This document shows, one piece after another, positions 1 to 6,125 of a stretch of 12,135 nucleotides of DNA. Below the pieces are notes generated by a model that saw only the letters and a list, made by a program, of their open reading frames with translations, was not told the DNA's origin and did not search any database. Origin of the DNA: ATZT02 sp038145175 (GTDB taxonomy: Bacteria > Actinomycetota > Actinomycetes > S36-B12 > UBA5976). The position numbers were made by a program, and so were the translations under genes. The stretch's first letter is position 1. Every line of letters starts with the position of its first letter. Location of the stretch: positions 1 through 12,135 of the forward strand of contig JAYQPE010000011.1 of assembly GCA_038145175.1 (NCBI GenBank). The letters are read 5' to 3'.

Positions 1-300
1 CTTTAATACACCTGGAAGATCGTGATCTGAAGGACTAACGTTGCCATACTTATCTAAAGTCTTCAAATATTCAGTGGCATTGAAATGATTAATTACCAAT
101 TTAGCGAATAGATCAGCACTAGAATTTGCTGCTACATATTTTTTTCTAGCAGATTCAATTTTTAATGGTTGAGCAGTCTTCAAAGCCTGCATGAATTTGT
201 CCACATTTTGATTACTTGCAGCATTTGATTGAGAAGGAATAAAAATTAAGGTTATGATAAAAGTTAATGCGTAAATTCTTTTGAAATAATTATGTGCCAT
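1..300 (-). CDS. Partial exported protein of unknown function (N-terminal 100 residues)
   Basis: An open frame of exactly 100 codons begins with ATG at 298-300 (minus) and runs off the left edge without a stop. The start is supported by a good Shine-Dalgarno, AAAGGA, 8 bases upstream (within 306-314). The N-terminus looks like a Sec signal peptide: MAHNYFKR is the basic part, YALTFIITLIFIP is the hydrophobic core, and SQSNA-AS is a plausible signal peptidase I site near residue 28. The mature part (FMQALKTAQPLKIESARKKY...) is polar and probably helical, with no motif I recognise. The protein is therefore probably secreted or periplasm/wall-facing. It lies beyond the tRNA, separated by an N run, so its link to the methyl-transfer operon is doubtful. 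Function unknown. Confidence 0.7.
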   Translation of the reverse strand, partial: MAHNYFKRIYALTFIITLIFIPSQSNAASNQNVDKFMQALKTAQPLKIESARKKYVAANSSADLFAKLVINHFNATEYLKTLDKYGNVSPSDHDLPGVLK

Positions 301-318
301 ATTTACTTTCCTTTGGTT

Positions 319-328
319 NNNNNNNNNN
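319..328. other. Assembly gap (10 N)
   Basis: Ten undetermined bases separate the leader of the left-edge gene from the 3' flank of the tRNA. The number is the same as at 9899-9908, so ten is probably a fixed scaffolding placeholder rather than a measured gap. Any promoter of the left-edge gene or terminator of the tRNA would fall here and cannot be read. Confidence 0.95.
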
Positions 329-346
329 ACACAAAACTATCTCTTG

Positions 347-423
347 TGGTGGGGCGACTGGGGCTCGAACCCAGGACCGACGGATTATGAGTCCGTTGCT
401 CTAACCAACTGAGCTATCGCCCC
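347..423 (-). tRNA. tRNA-Met (CAT anticodon; elongator type)
   Basis: On the minus strand a full cloverleaf folds. The acceptor stem is GGGGCGA/TCGCCCC (7 bp, perfect). The D arm is GCTC-AGTTGGTTA-GAGC. The anticodon stem is ACGGA/TCCGT around loop CTCATAA, with anticodon CAT at 387-389. The variable loop is 5 nt, and the T arm is CTGGG-TTCGAGC-CCCAG. The discriminator A and CCA (347-349) are encoded. It is not an initiator type, because the first acceptor pair is a normal G-C and the anticodon stem lacks the three G-C pairs. CAT could also be the lysidine-modified tRNA-Ile2. The 29-41 pair is G-C rather than the C-G usual for isoleucine tRNAs, which favours elongator Met. Confidence 0.93.
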
Positions 424-433
424 TCCACCTCCC

Positions 434-439
434 ATTCTA
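434..439 (-). promoter_or_regulatory. Possible -10 element of the tRNA promoter
   Basis: TAGAAT on the minus strand lies 10 bp before the tRNA 5' end, suitable for a start a few bases before the mature RNA. No convincing -35 hexamer sits about 17 bp upstream. The rest of the 93-bp space between the tRNA and the reactivase gene (424-516) shows no strong hairpin plus T-run, so read-through from the operon into the tRNA cannot be excluded. Confidence 0.25.
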
Positions 440-516
440 TGATTACAAAAGTCTTTAATATCTCTATTGGACTCTATAACTGGCTCAAAGGTAATATTCT
501 GATTAGTTTTAACGTT

Positions 517-2385
517 TCAAAAAGTAAAAGATAAATTCTGCACAAATTTATCATTAAAATCTGCTCTATCTGATAGTTCAATGTATTTAACTTCATCTAA
601 CAGAGTTTGAACACCTTTTCTTTCATTACTTGAAAGCAAGACCATTTTCGCTCCCTCTCCAGCAACATTTCCTGCACTAACAATTCTCAAAATCGGTAAT
701 TTTGGAACTAAACCGATATTAACTGCTGATGTTGGCGATAAATATGAGCCAAATGATCCTGCTAGCAATACTTGTTGAATATCTGCAGGGTTAATTTTCA
801 GTTCTTCTACTAAAAGCGCCCACCCAGTTGCAATAGAGGCTTTTGCAAATTGAAGCTCTCTAATATCTCTTTGGCTCAAATAAACAATGGGTTCTTCTTT
901 TGTGCCGTGCAAAACAAATATTTTTTCACCATTTTCATTTTTCATAACTCTTTCAAAAAGATTTATATGTTTGCCTAAATAATCCTTTTCTTCCACAAAT
1001 TTTCCAGAATTATCTACGATTCCAACTCTGGCTAATTCAGCCACAGCATCTACCAATCCAGAACCACAAATTCCAACTGGTTCAACTTCACCAATGGTTT
1101 GAATCTCAAGACCTGTTTCGTTTATTTTTACTACCTCGATTGCGCCATCTGCTGCACGCATCCCACATTTGATTGAAGCGGCTTCAAAAGCTGGTCCAGC
1201 AGGAGCAGCCGTTGCTAATATTTTTTCTCCATCGGTCAAAACTATTTCGCAATTTGTTCCCACATCAATAAACAATCTGATTCGTTTATCTCTATCAATG
1301 CCAGATGCTAATACTCCCGAAACAATATCTCCACCAACATATGCACCAAAAGAAGGAAATACAAATGCTTTTGCATTTTCGTTAACATTTATTCCAAAAT
1401 CTGACGCTTTCAGGGTTGGAAAATCTTTACTTACGGTTATGAACGGAGCAACGCCAATTGGTTCTGGATCAATATCCAAAACAAGTTGAACCATAGTTGC
1501 ATTTCCAGCTAAAGCGATTTCATAAATATTATTGCGATCAATTTTTCCTTCAAAAATGACTTGCTCAGTTAATTCACTTAAAGTTTCTTTTGCTAATTTG
1601 CTTAATTTTTCCAATGAGTTTTTATCTAACATAGTTGCCGAAATTCTTGAAATTACATCAGCTCCAAATGGTTGCTGTTTATTTAACATAGATTTCACTG
1701 CCACAGGTGTGCCGGTGTTTAAATCCATTAAAGTTGCTACAACTGTGGTCGTTCCCAAGTCGTAGGCAATGCCATATTTTTGATTTGTCGTATCTCCACT
1801 CTCAAGATCAATTAACTCTTCATCGGCTATTACAGCAGTTACTTCAAAATTATTTTTTCTTAAAATCGTTGGAATTTTTCTTAAAACCGATAAATCTGTT
1901 TTCAATTCAATATCACTTACTTCATCAATAATTCTTTGCAAATCGGTTCGCTGGTCTTCCAAACTTGGCTCTGAAAGTTTCAAGAATCTTTTTTGGATTG
2001 AAGGTCTTAAAATAACTTGTCTTCCAACTCCAACTGTTGCAGCTTTTGGTCTGGTTGAAAGTGGCGGTACTTCGATTTTTAAATCTTCAACAGCTCGAGA
2101 AACACAAGCTAATCGCCAACCTTCGTTTAACTCTTTTTCAGTGAAAGCTCTGATATCCAATCTTGAAATTGGAACTCTGCCTTCTGTGATTTTTACTTTA
2201 CATTTTTTACAAGTTCCGTGACCACCACAAGTAGAATCAATTGCAATCCCATTCCAAGAAGCCGCATCAAAAACACTTACTCCAGGTGGAACACTTATGG
2301 ATTTATTTGCAGGTAAGAGTTCAATTTTGACTCTTCCCTGACCTGAATGTTCTATTAATTCAGGTTCAATCTTTTCTTTGGGCAT
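517..2385 (-). CDS. ASKHA-domain corrinoid-reactivating protein with N-terminal [2Fe-2S] domain (RamA/RACo-like)
   Basis: At 622 residues this matches ATP-dependent activators of corrinoid methyltransferase systems (RACo/DUF4445 type). These reduce inactive Co(II) on the corrinoid protein back to Co(I). Residues about 20-105 form a plant-type [2Fe-2S] ferredoxin domain with C53, C59 and C62 (CGGHGTCKKC) and C94 (RLACVSR). From about residue 204 an actin/Hsp70-like ASKHA fold begins with YGIAYDLGTTTVVATL, followed by GNATMVQLVL, GAYVGGDIVSG, LFIDVGTNCEIVLTDG and a late LLAGSFGSYL motif. It uses a [2Fe-2S] cluster, unlike methanogen RamA with its [4Fe-4S] centres. The ATG lies 2 bp after the upstream stop with no clear Shine-Dalgarno, so translation is probably coupled. 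It is last in the operon, as expected for an accessory protein. Its physiological electron donor is not apparent. Confidence 0.9.
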   Translation of the reverse strand: MPKEKIEPELIEHSGQGRVKIELLPANKSISVPPGVSVFDAASWNGIAIDSTCGGHGTCKKCKVKITEGRVPISRLDIRAFTEKELNEGWRLACVSRAVEDLKIEVPPLSTRPKAATVGVGRQVILRPSIQKRFLKLSEPSLEDQRTDLQRIIDEVSDIELKTDLSVLRKIPTILRKNNFEVTAVIADEELIDLESGDTTNQKYGIAYDLGTTTVVATLMDLNTGTPVAVKSMLNKQQPFGADVISRISATMLDKNSLEKLSKLAKETLSELTEQVIFEGKIDRNNIYEIALAGNATMVQLVLDIDPEPIGVAPFITVSKDFPTLKASDFGINVNENAKAFVFPSFGAYVGGDIVSGVLASGIDRDKRIRLFIDVGTNCEIVLTDGEKILATAAPAGPAFEAASIKCGMRAADGAIEVVKINETGLEIQTIGEVEPVGICGSGLVDAVAELARVGIVDNSGKFVEEKDYLGKHINLFERVMKNENGEKIFVLHGTKEEPIVYLSQRDIRELQFAKASIATGWALLVEELKINPADIQQVLLAGSFGSYLSPTSAVNIGLVPKLPILRIVSAGNVAGEGAKMVLLSSNERKGVQTLLDEVKYIELSDRADFNDKFVQNLSFTF

Positions 2386-2387
2386 CT

Positions 2388-3242
2388 TTATTGAGTAGGT
2401 TGTTGTGCTCTAAACGCTGAAATCCAATTTGCACCCCAAGCGTCATTTCCAAGCAATAAATCAGCAGCCCTAACTGAGGTAACAATTTCTTTAGTTCTTG
2501 CATCCATAATTGCGCTAGTTAGTCCTGCAGCCATCGCCATTGGTAAAAATGAAGCATTAACTGCATGCCTGTTAGGCAAACCAAAAGATACGTTTGATGC
2601 TCCCATGGACATGTTCAAACCAAATCTTTCTTTTATTAAATGAATAGTTTCCAATGTAATTTTTACTGCTTCGGTATCTGCACCAACTGTCATTGCAAGT
2701 GGATCTATCACAAGATCTTCTAACGGAATTCCATATTTCTCAACAGTTCTAACAATCTTTTCTGTTATATCCAGTCTTTCTTTTGCTGTGGCTGGAATAC
2801 CAGTTTCGTCGTTAGATAAAGCCATAATGACAGCTTTATGTTCTTTAACTAAAGGCAAAATTGCTTCCATTCGATCATCTTCACCTGTCATTGAATTAAC
2901 TAAAGCTTTTCCTTCATATGCTTTTAATCCAGCATCTAAAGCTTCGATTACTGAAGAATCGATACAAATTGGAAGATCTGTTTTTGATTGAACTAGTTTT
3001 ATCGCTTTACTCAATAAATCAGGTTCATCAGTAAGTGGAACACCCATGTTGACATCCAAAACATCTGCTCCACCTTCAACTTGCTGTTGAACATCTATTT
3101 CGATTTGACTTAAATCGCCTGCTCGAAGTTGCTCTTGAAACTTCTTTCTTCCAGTTGGGTTAATTCTTTCTCCGATAATTACAAATGGAACATCATGTCC
3201 AATAACTACTTCTTTTGTTGCCGAACGAAGAATTGAATGCAT
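2388..3242 (-). CDS. Methyltetrahydrofolate:corrinoid methyltransferase (pterin-binding, MtgA/AcsE-like)
   Basis: This is a 284-residue TIM-barrel protein of the dihydropteroate-synthase-like superfamily. It would transfer the methyl group between methylcobamide on the corrinoid protein and tetrahydrofolate, here most likely from corrinoid to THF. Family motifs are seen in order: FVIIGERINPTGRKKF (20-35), DVLDVNMGVP (60-69), LPICIDSS (90-97), KALVNSMTG (112-120), LVIDPLAMTVG (177-187) and SNVSFGLPNR (216-225). The last holds the Asn (N217) thought to bind the pterin N5 region. The length is typical of stand-alone methyltransferases rather than MetH. A strong Shine-Dalgarno, AAGGAG, lies 6 bases before the ATG and just overlaps the stop of the metF-like gene, leaving 10 bp between genes. 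Context with an MttB homologue makes MtgA-type function more likely than an acetyl-CoA-pathway role; no CO dehydrogenase genes are seen. Confidence 0.92.
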   Translation of the reverse strand: MHSILRSATKEVVIGHDVPFVIIGERINPTGRKKFQEQLRAGDLSQIEIDVQQQVEGGADVLDVNMGVPLTDEPDLLSKAIKLVQSKTDLPICIDSSVIEALDAGLKAYEGKALVNSMTGEDDRMEAILPLVKEHKAVIMALSNDETGIPATAKERLDITEKIVRTVEKYGIPLEDLVIDPLAMTVGADTEAVKITLETIHLIKERFGLNMSMGASNVSFGLPNRHAVNASFLPMAMAAGLTSAIMDARTKEIVTSVRAADLLLGNDAWGANWISAFRAQQPTQ

Positions 3243-3252
3243 TGATTTCTCC

Positions 3253-4161
3253 TTAATTTAGAGATTTGGGAACTCGACCCAAATCGTGCATGAAACGATC
3301 TAAAGTTTCGTCGTGTCGAAAATCAGTGACATGAAGTCCTCTAACTCCGGGTAACGATAAAGCATGTTGAGCAAATTCTAAAGTTTGCTTATATGCCTCT
3401 TCTGCTTGATCTGTTGATTTTTCAACTCTGCTTATAACTTCTGCTGGAACATCTATTCCAGGAACTTTATCGTTCATAAATTTAAGTGGTCGTGCACCTT
3501 TAATTAAAACAATTGTTGGAATTATTGCAATTAATTTATCTAAACCAAGTTCAACCACACCTTTACAAAACTTTTCCAGTCTTTCAGGGTGATATGAAAT
3601 TTGTAATTGTAAAAACTTAGCCCCCGCGGCAACTTTTTTAGCTACTCTTTGAACTCTGTATTCAAATGGAGGTGCAGACGGATTTTCTACTGCGCCAATA
3701 AAAAGATGAGGTGCTGGATCTAATTTTCTACCTGAAAGATATTCCCCTCTTGCCAATGTAGAAGCCACTCTAATTAATTGTGGACCATCTAAATCAAAAA
3801 CTCTTTTAGCTTCAGTTTCATCCCCTGCAGTTACATCATCTCCAGTTAATGCACAAATATTTTCAATTCCATGCAAACTGGCGCCAACAATATCTGCTTG
3901 AATAGCTAATCTATTTTTATCTCTGCAAACAACTTGCATTATTGGTTCAATTCCATGCATTTTCATAGCAATGGCACTTGCAACATTGGAAGCATGTGCA
4001 TGAGCTGCTGTGTTATCAGTTGCATTTACTGCGTCAAACCAAGGTTTTAATCTTTTGGCATACTTTTCAACTTTGGCAAAACCTTCTCCATCAATTACTG
4101 GAAATTCGGCCGTAAAAACTAATTCATTTGTTTGAGTAATTTTTTCTTCTAATAAAGACAT
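3253..4161 (-). CDS. Methylenetetrahydrofolate reductase (MetF-like)
   Basis: At 302 residues this is a flavin-dependent TIM-barrel MetF family protein that interconverts methyl-THF and methylene-THF. The catalytic-glutamate strand is FTAEF (E19, in place of the FEFFPP of E. coli MetF). WFDAVNATDN, IEPIMQVVCRDKNRLAIQAD (71-90) and NICALTGDDV (101-110, with the folate-contacting Asp in TGD) follow the family pattern. GAKFLQLQISY is the later strand carrying family Gln residues. The ATG begins directly after the stop of the MetV-like gene with no spare base, so the two are probably made in equal amounts and act as a complex. In this setting the likely direction is oxidation of methyl-THF. That is unfavourable with NAD+ alone, so another acceptor is expected. 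It could also serve methionine synthesis, but the operon argues otherwise. Confidence 0.88.
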   Translation of the reverse strand: MSLLEEKITQTNELVFTAEFPVIDGEGFAKVEKYAKRLKPWFDAVNATDNTAAHAHASNVASAIAMKMHGIEPIMQVVCRDKNRLAIQADIVGASLHGIENICALTGDDVTAGDETEAKRVFDLDGPQLIRVASTLARGEYLSGRKLDPAPHLFIGAVENPSAPPFEYRVQRVAKKVAAGAKFLQLQISYHPERLEKFCKGVVELGLDKLIAIIPTIVLIKGARPLKFMNDKVPGIDVPAEVISRVEKSTDQAEEAYKQTLEFAQHALSLPGVRGLHVTDFRHDETLDRFMHDLGRVPKSLN

Positions 4162-4548
4162 TTAGTGTTTATCCATTACGTCCGAAGAGTTTTTCCAACC
4201 TGTTGGTGTCCATTTATCGCGCTTAGTAATGAAATTTATCCATGACGAGCCATCTTTTAAACGATGATCAACCGGAGGTCTTAAGTGATTGAATTCTTCT
4301 TTCCAAGTTTTTGGCAATGGCCAGTTTTGGCTTCTTTCAAATCCTTTTAACCAAACACATTTCATTTCAGGTTTAACTTCGCAATGACCATTTTCTCTGA
4401 CTCCGCCACATGGTCCATTTCTTAAATTTTTTGGACAATTCATGGGGCAAGTCATTCCTGTGGAATGAAGCACACATTGACCACACATTTGGCAATCCCA
4501 CATAGGACCTTTAATTGCGTGTTCAACTATTGGTAAGAATTTTGGCAA
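4162..4548 (-). CDS. MetV-like cysteine-rich partner (methylene-THF reductase C-terminal/zinc-binding domain family)
   Basis: This small 128-residue protein has a dense cysteine pattern: DCQMCGQCVLHSTGMTCPMNCPK (C19, C22, C25, C34, C38), NGPCGG (C47), HCEV (C56) and KCVW (C64). It matches the MetV/'methylenetetrahydrofolate reductase C-terminal domain' family, which partners MetF in acetogens and in many corrinoid demethylation clusters. The cysteines probably bind a metal or an iron-sulfur cluster for passing electrons. The start chosen is TTG (4546-4548), 2 bp after the corrinoid-protein stop, because it keeps the conserved lead-in VEHAIKGPMWDC. The only nearby ATG (residue 16) would begin just before the first cysteine and remove it. 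The Shine-Dalgarno is weak (GAAAG), which suggests coupling. The protein is much shorter than full-length acetogen MetV. Confidence 0.82.
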   Translation of the reverse strand: MPKFLPIVEHAIKGPMWDCQMCGQCVLHSTGMTCPMNCPKNLRNGPCGGVRENGHCEVKPEMKCVWLKGFERSQNWPLPKTWKEEFNHLRPPVDHRLKDGSSWINFITKRDKWTPTGWKNSSDVMDKH

Positions 4549-4550
4549 TT

Positions 4551-5216
4551 TTATGCTTTCGCTAATTCTCTTTTTGCATTAATTAATTCTTTTGCTTTTC
4601 TTACAGCTGTTGATGCATCTGCGGCATATCCATCAGCGCCAACTGCATCTGCATATTCTTGAGTTACTGGCGCTCCACCCACCATAACTATTACATTGTC
4701 ACGCAATCCTGCTTTTGTTAATTCATGAATATTTACTTTAAACATCGGCATGGTGGTGGTTAAAAATGCTGACATACCTACGATGTCAGGTTTATGTTCT
4801 TGGACTGCTGCTACAAATTTTTCAGGTGGTACTTGTACTCCTAAATCAATTACTTGGAATCCAGCACCTTCAAGCATGATGTTTACAAGATTTTTCCCAA
4901 TATCATGTACATCACCTTTAACTGTTCCCATTAAAAAAGTACCAACTGTTTCAGCACCAGTATCTGCAAGTAATGGTCTTAAAACATTTAGCGCTCCAGC
5001 CATAGCTCTTCCTGCAATGAGCATTTCTGGAACAAAGAAATCTCCACGTTCAAAACGCGCACCAACTTCTTCTAGTGAAGGAATTAGTGCCTCAAAAAGA
5101 ATTGAATCAGGAGTCATGCCTTGACCAATTCCTTCATTAGTTAATTCCAAAACTCTTGGTGCATTTCCAACTAATGTTTCGTCATATAGTGCTTTTAATA
5201 TTTCTTCGTTTGTCAT
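4551..5216 (-). CDS. Corrinoid (B12-binding) methyl-carrier protein, MttC/MtgC-like
   Basis: At 221 residues it has the two-domain build of methyltransferase corrinoid proteins and carries the methyl group as methyl-Co(III) between the MttB-like and pterin methyltransferases. Residues 1-85 are the helical 'cap' domain (EEILKALYDETLVGN, FVPEMLIAGRAM). Residues 90-221 are the Rossmann cobamide-binding domain. The base-off/His-on motif GDVHDIGKN (101-109) supplies the axial ligand H104, followed by the family Ser/Thr loop GMSAFLTTTM (147-156) and MVGGAPVTQEYADAVGADGY (178-197). The ATG overlaps the IclR stop by 4 bp (ATGA), behind a very G-rich Shine-Dalgarno (six G, 4 bases upstream). It stands second in the operon, so its level should follow the regulator. 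Partner specificity (MttB homologue on the other arm) is inferred from context. Confidence 0.94.
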   Translation of the reverse strand: MTNEEILKALYDETLVGNAPRVLELTNEGIGQGMTPDSILFEALIPSLEEVGARFERGDFFVPEMLIAGRAMAGALNVLRPLLADTGAETVGTFLMGTVKGDVHDIGKNLVNIMLEGAGFQVIDLGVQVPPEKFVAAVQEHKPDIVGMSAFLTTTMPMFKVNIHELTKAGLRDNVIVMVGGAPVTQEYADAVGADGYAADASTAVRKAKELINAKRELAKA

Positions 5217-5995
5217 GCTGCCCCCCTGTTGTTTTCATTTTTATCAAAATTACTTAAATTCAAATTTTTGGAATATTTGCTCAATAAACTTATTGTTTCT
5301 TTTATCTTATTTTGATTTAACCTTGTAGAAGGACCTGAAACTGAAAGAGCGGCAACAACTTCTCCAACCTCATTTTTTACAGGCACAGAAACTGCAACTA
5401 GTCCTATTTCAAGTTCGTCTATAATTAATGCATAATTATTTTGTTTCACTTTTAAAATTTCTTTTTCCAATTCAGTTTTTGAAGTGATTGTCGCATTTGT
5501 TAATTTTTCTAATTTTAATTTTGAAATATCTATCTCTTGGAAAGCAAGTAATATTTTACCCGCTGCGGATGCATGAAAAGGAACTTTTTGTCCGACCCAA
5601 TTTCTTGAACTTAATAAATACTTAGCATCAATTTGAGCAATATTCTCTACTGAGTCATTTCCAGAAATAGCTAAACTGACGGTTTCCCCTGTTTCATTGC
5701 CAATTTGTCTCATTAGTGGTTGCAACTTTGAAACCAACCTGCTCACAGAACTTATTCGAGAAGCAAATTGGTTAATAGTTATCCCAGTTTCAATTTCACC
5801 TTTTTTATTTCTTTGCAATAAACCGTTTCTTTCTAATGCACTGATAAGTCGACTAGCTGTACCTTTAGCTAGACCTGATTTGTTAGTTAAATAAGAAAAG
5901 GTGACGGGTTTTTCAGATTTCAAGACTTCAACCAAAAGATCAGCTGCCCGATCAACAGCTTGGGTGCCGGTGGCACGCTTTGCCGCTGCAGTCAC
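5213..5995 (-). CDS. IclR-family transcriptional regulator of the methyl-transfer divergon
   Basis: With the start chosen this is 260 residues, normal for IclR. An N-terminal winged helix-turn-helix (about 10-75: AVDRAADLLVEVLK, LTNKSGLAKGTASRLISALERNGLL) is followed by the IclR effector-binding domain (about 80-245), with NWVGQKVPFHASAAGKILLAF and the later VVAALSVSGPSTRL. The frame stays open to a GTG at 6019, but that codon overlaps a TATAGT -10-like element and has no Shine-Dalgarno. The GTG at 5995 has AGAAGGGGG 6 bases upstream and is preferred. It is the first gene of the left arm, overlaps the corrinoid gene by 4 bp, and faces the mttB-like gene across a perfect palindrome. It therefore probably autoregulates and controls both arms. 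The effector is presumably the methylated substrate or a product of it, which the sequence cannot show. Confidence 0.9.
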   Translation of the reverse strand: MTAAAKRATGTQAVDRAADLLVEVLKSEKPVTFSYLTNKSGLAKGTASRLISALERNGLLQRNKKGEIETGITINQFASRISSVSRLVSKLQPLMRQIGNETGETVSLAISGNDSVENIAQIDAKYLLSSRNWVGQKVPFHASAAGKILLAFQEIDISKLKLEKLTNATITSKTELEKEILKVKQNNYALIIDELEIGLVAVSVPVKNEVGEVVAALSVSGPSTRLNQNKIKETISLLSKYSKNLNLSNFDKNENNRGAA

Positions 5996-6001
5996 TGGAA
6001 A

Positions 6002-6010
6002 CCCCCTTCT
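6002..6010 (-). promoter_or_regulatory. Shine-Dalgarno that fixes the IclR start
   Basis: AGAAGGGGG on the minus strand with a 6-base spacer before GTG 5995-5993. The alternative GTG at 6019-6017 has only the palindrome and AT-rich sequence upstream, so this site decides the start. Confidence 0.7.
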
Positions 6011-6017
6011 AGTTTTC

Positions 6018-6023
6018 ACTATA
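6018..6023 (-). promoter_or_regulatory. Likely -10 element of the left (IclR-corrinoid) operon
   Basis: TATAGT on the minus strand differs from TATAAT at one base. It predicts a transcript start near 6011, about 16 bases before the preferred GTG. The -35 position (6041-6046, TACAAT) is poor. Its first three bases (6021-6023) lie inside the palindrome, so regulator binding would block this promoter. Confidence 0.4.
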
Positions 6024-6042
6024 TGAAACTATTGTTTCATAT
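6021..6042. promoter_or_regulatory. Perfect palindrome, probable IclR operator
   Basis: ATATGAAAC (6021-6029), spacer TATT, GTTTCATAT (6034-6042): 9-bp arms with no mismatch, placed in the divergent promoter region beside an IclR gene. TGAAAC/GTTTCA arms resemble operators of some IclR proteins (for example KdgR-type sites), from general knowledge. A further GTTTCA occurs in direct orientation at 6051-6056, and another at 6128-6133 inside the mttB-like start. A possible plus-strand -10, TATTGT (6040-6045), overlaps the right arm, so one dimer could control both directions. No cobalamin riboswitch-like structure is seen in 6043-6125. Confidence 0.72.
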
Positions 6043-6044
6043 TG

Positions 6045-6065
6045 TAGGGTGTTTCAGTAGGGTGT
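6045..6065. repeat. Short direct repeat TAGGGTGT next to the operator
   Basis: TAGGGTGT at 6045-6052 and again at 6058-6065, separated by TTCAG (period 13 bp). It overlaps the second GTTTCA element. It could be an extra regulator contact or chance; it is short. Confidence 0.4.
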
Positions 6066-6125
6066 CGTCAAGTACTAGATTTGGTGCTCACCAGACTTTT
6101 TCCGAAAGAAAGGTAAACCTTTTAG

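Noticed and set aside
1169..1931. Three plus-strand open frames opposite the reactivase gene
   Set aside because: Low-complexity, Ser/Thr/Phe-rich antisense translations of a well-supported gene, with no Shine-Dalgarno or family motif.
4750..5124. 124-codon plus-strand frame opposite the corrinoid gene
   Set aside because: Antisense shadow of a gene with clear B12-binding motifs.
5996..6019. Longer IclR protein beginning at GTG 6019
   Set aside because: No Shine-Dalgarno, overlaps the likely -10 element, and the added eight residues are not part of the fold.
6043..6125. Cobalamin riboswitch upstream of the methyltransferase gene
   Set aside because: The leader is too short and shows no B12-box-like conserved core or multi-helix fold.
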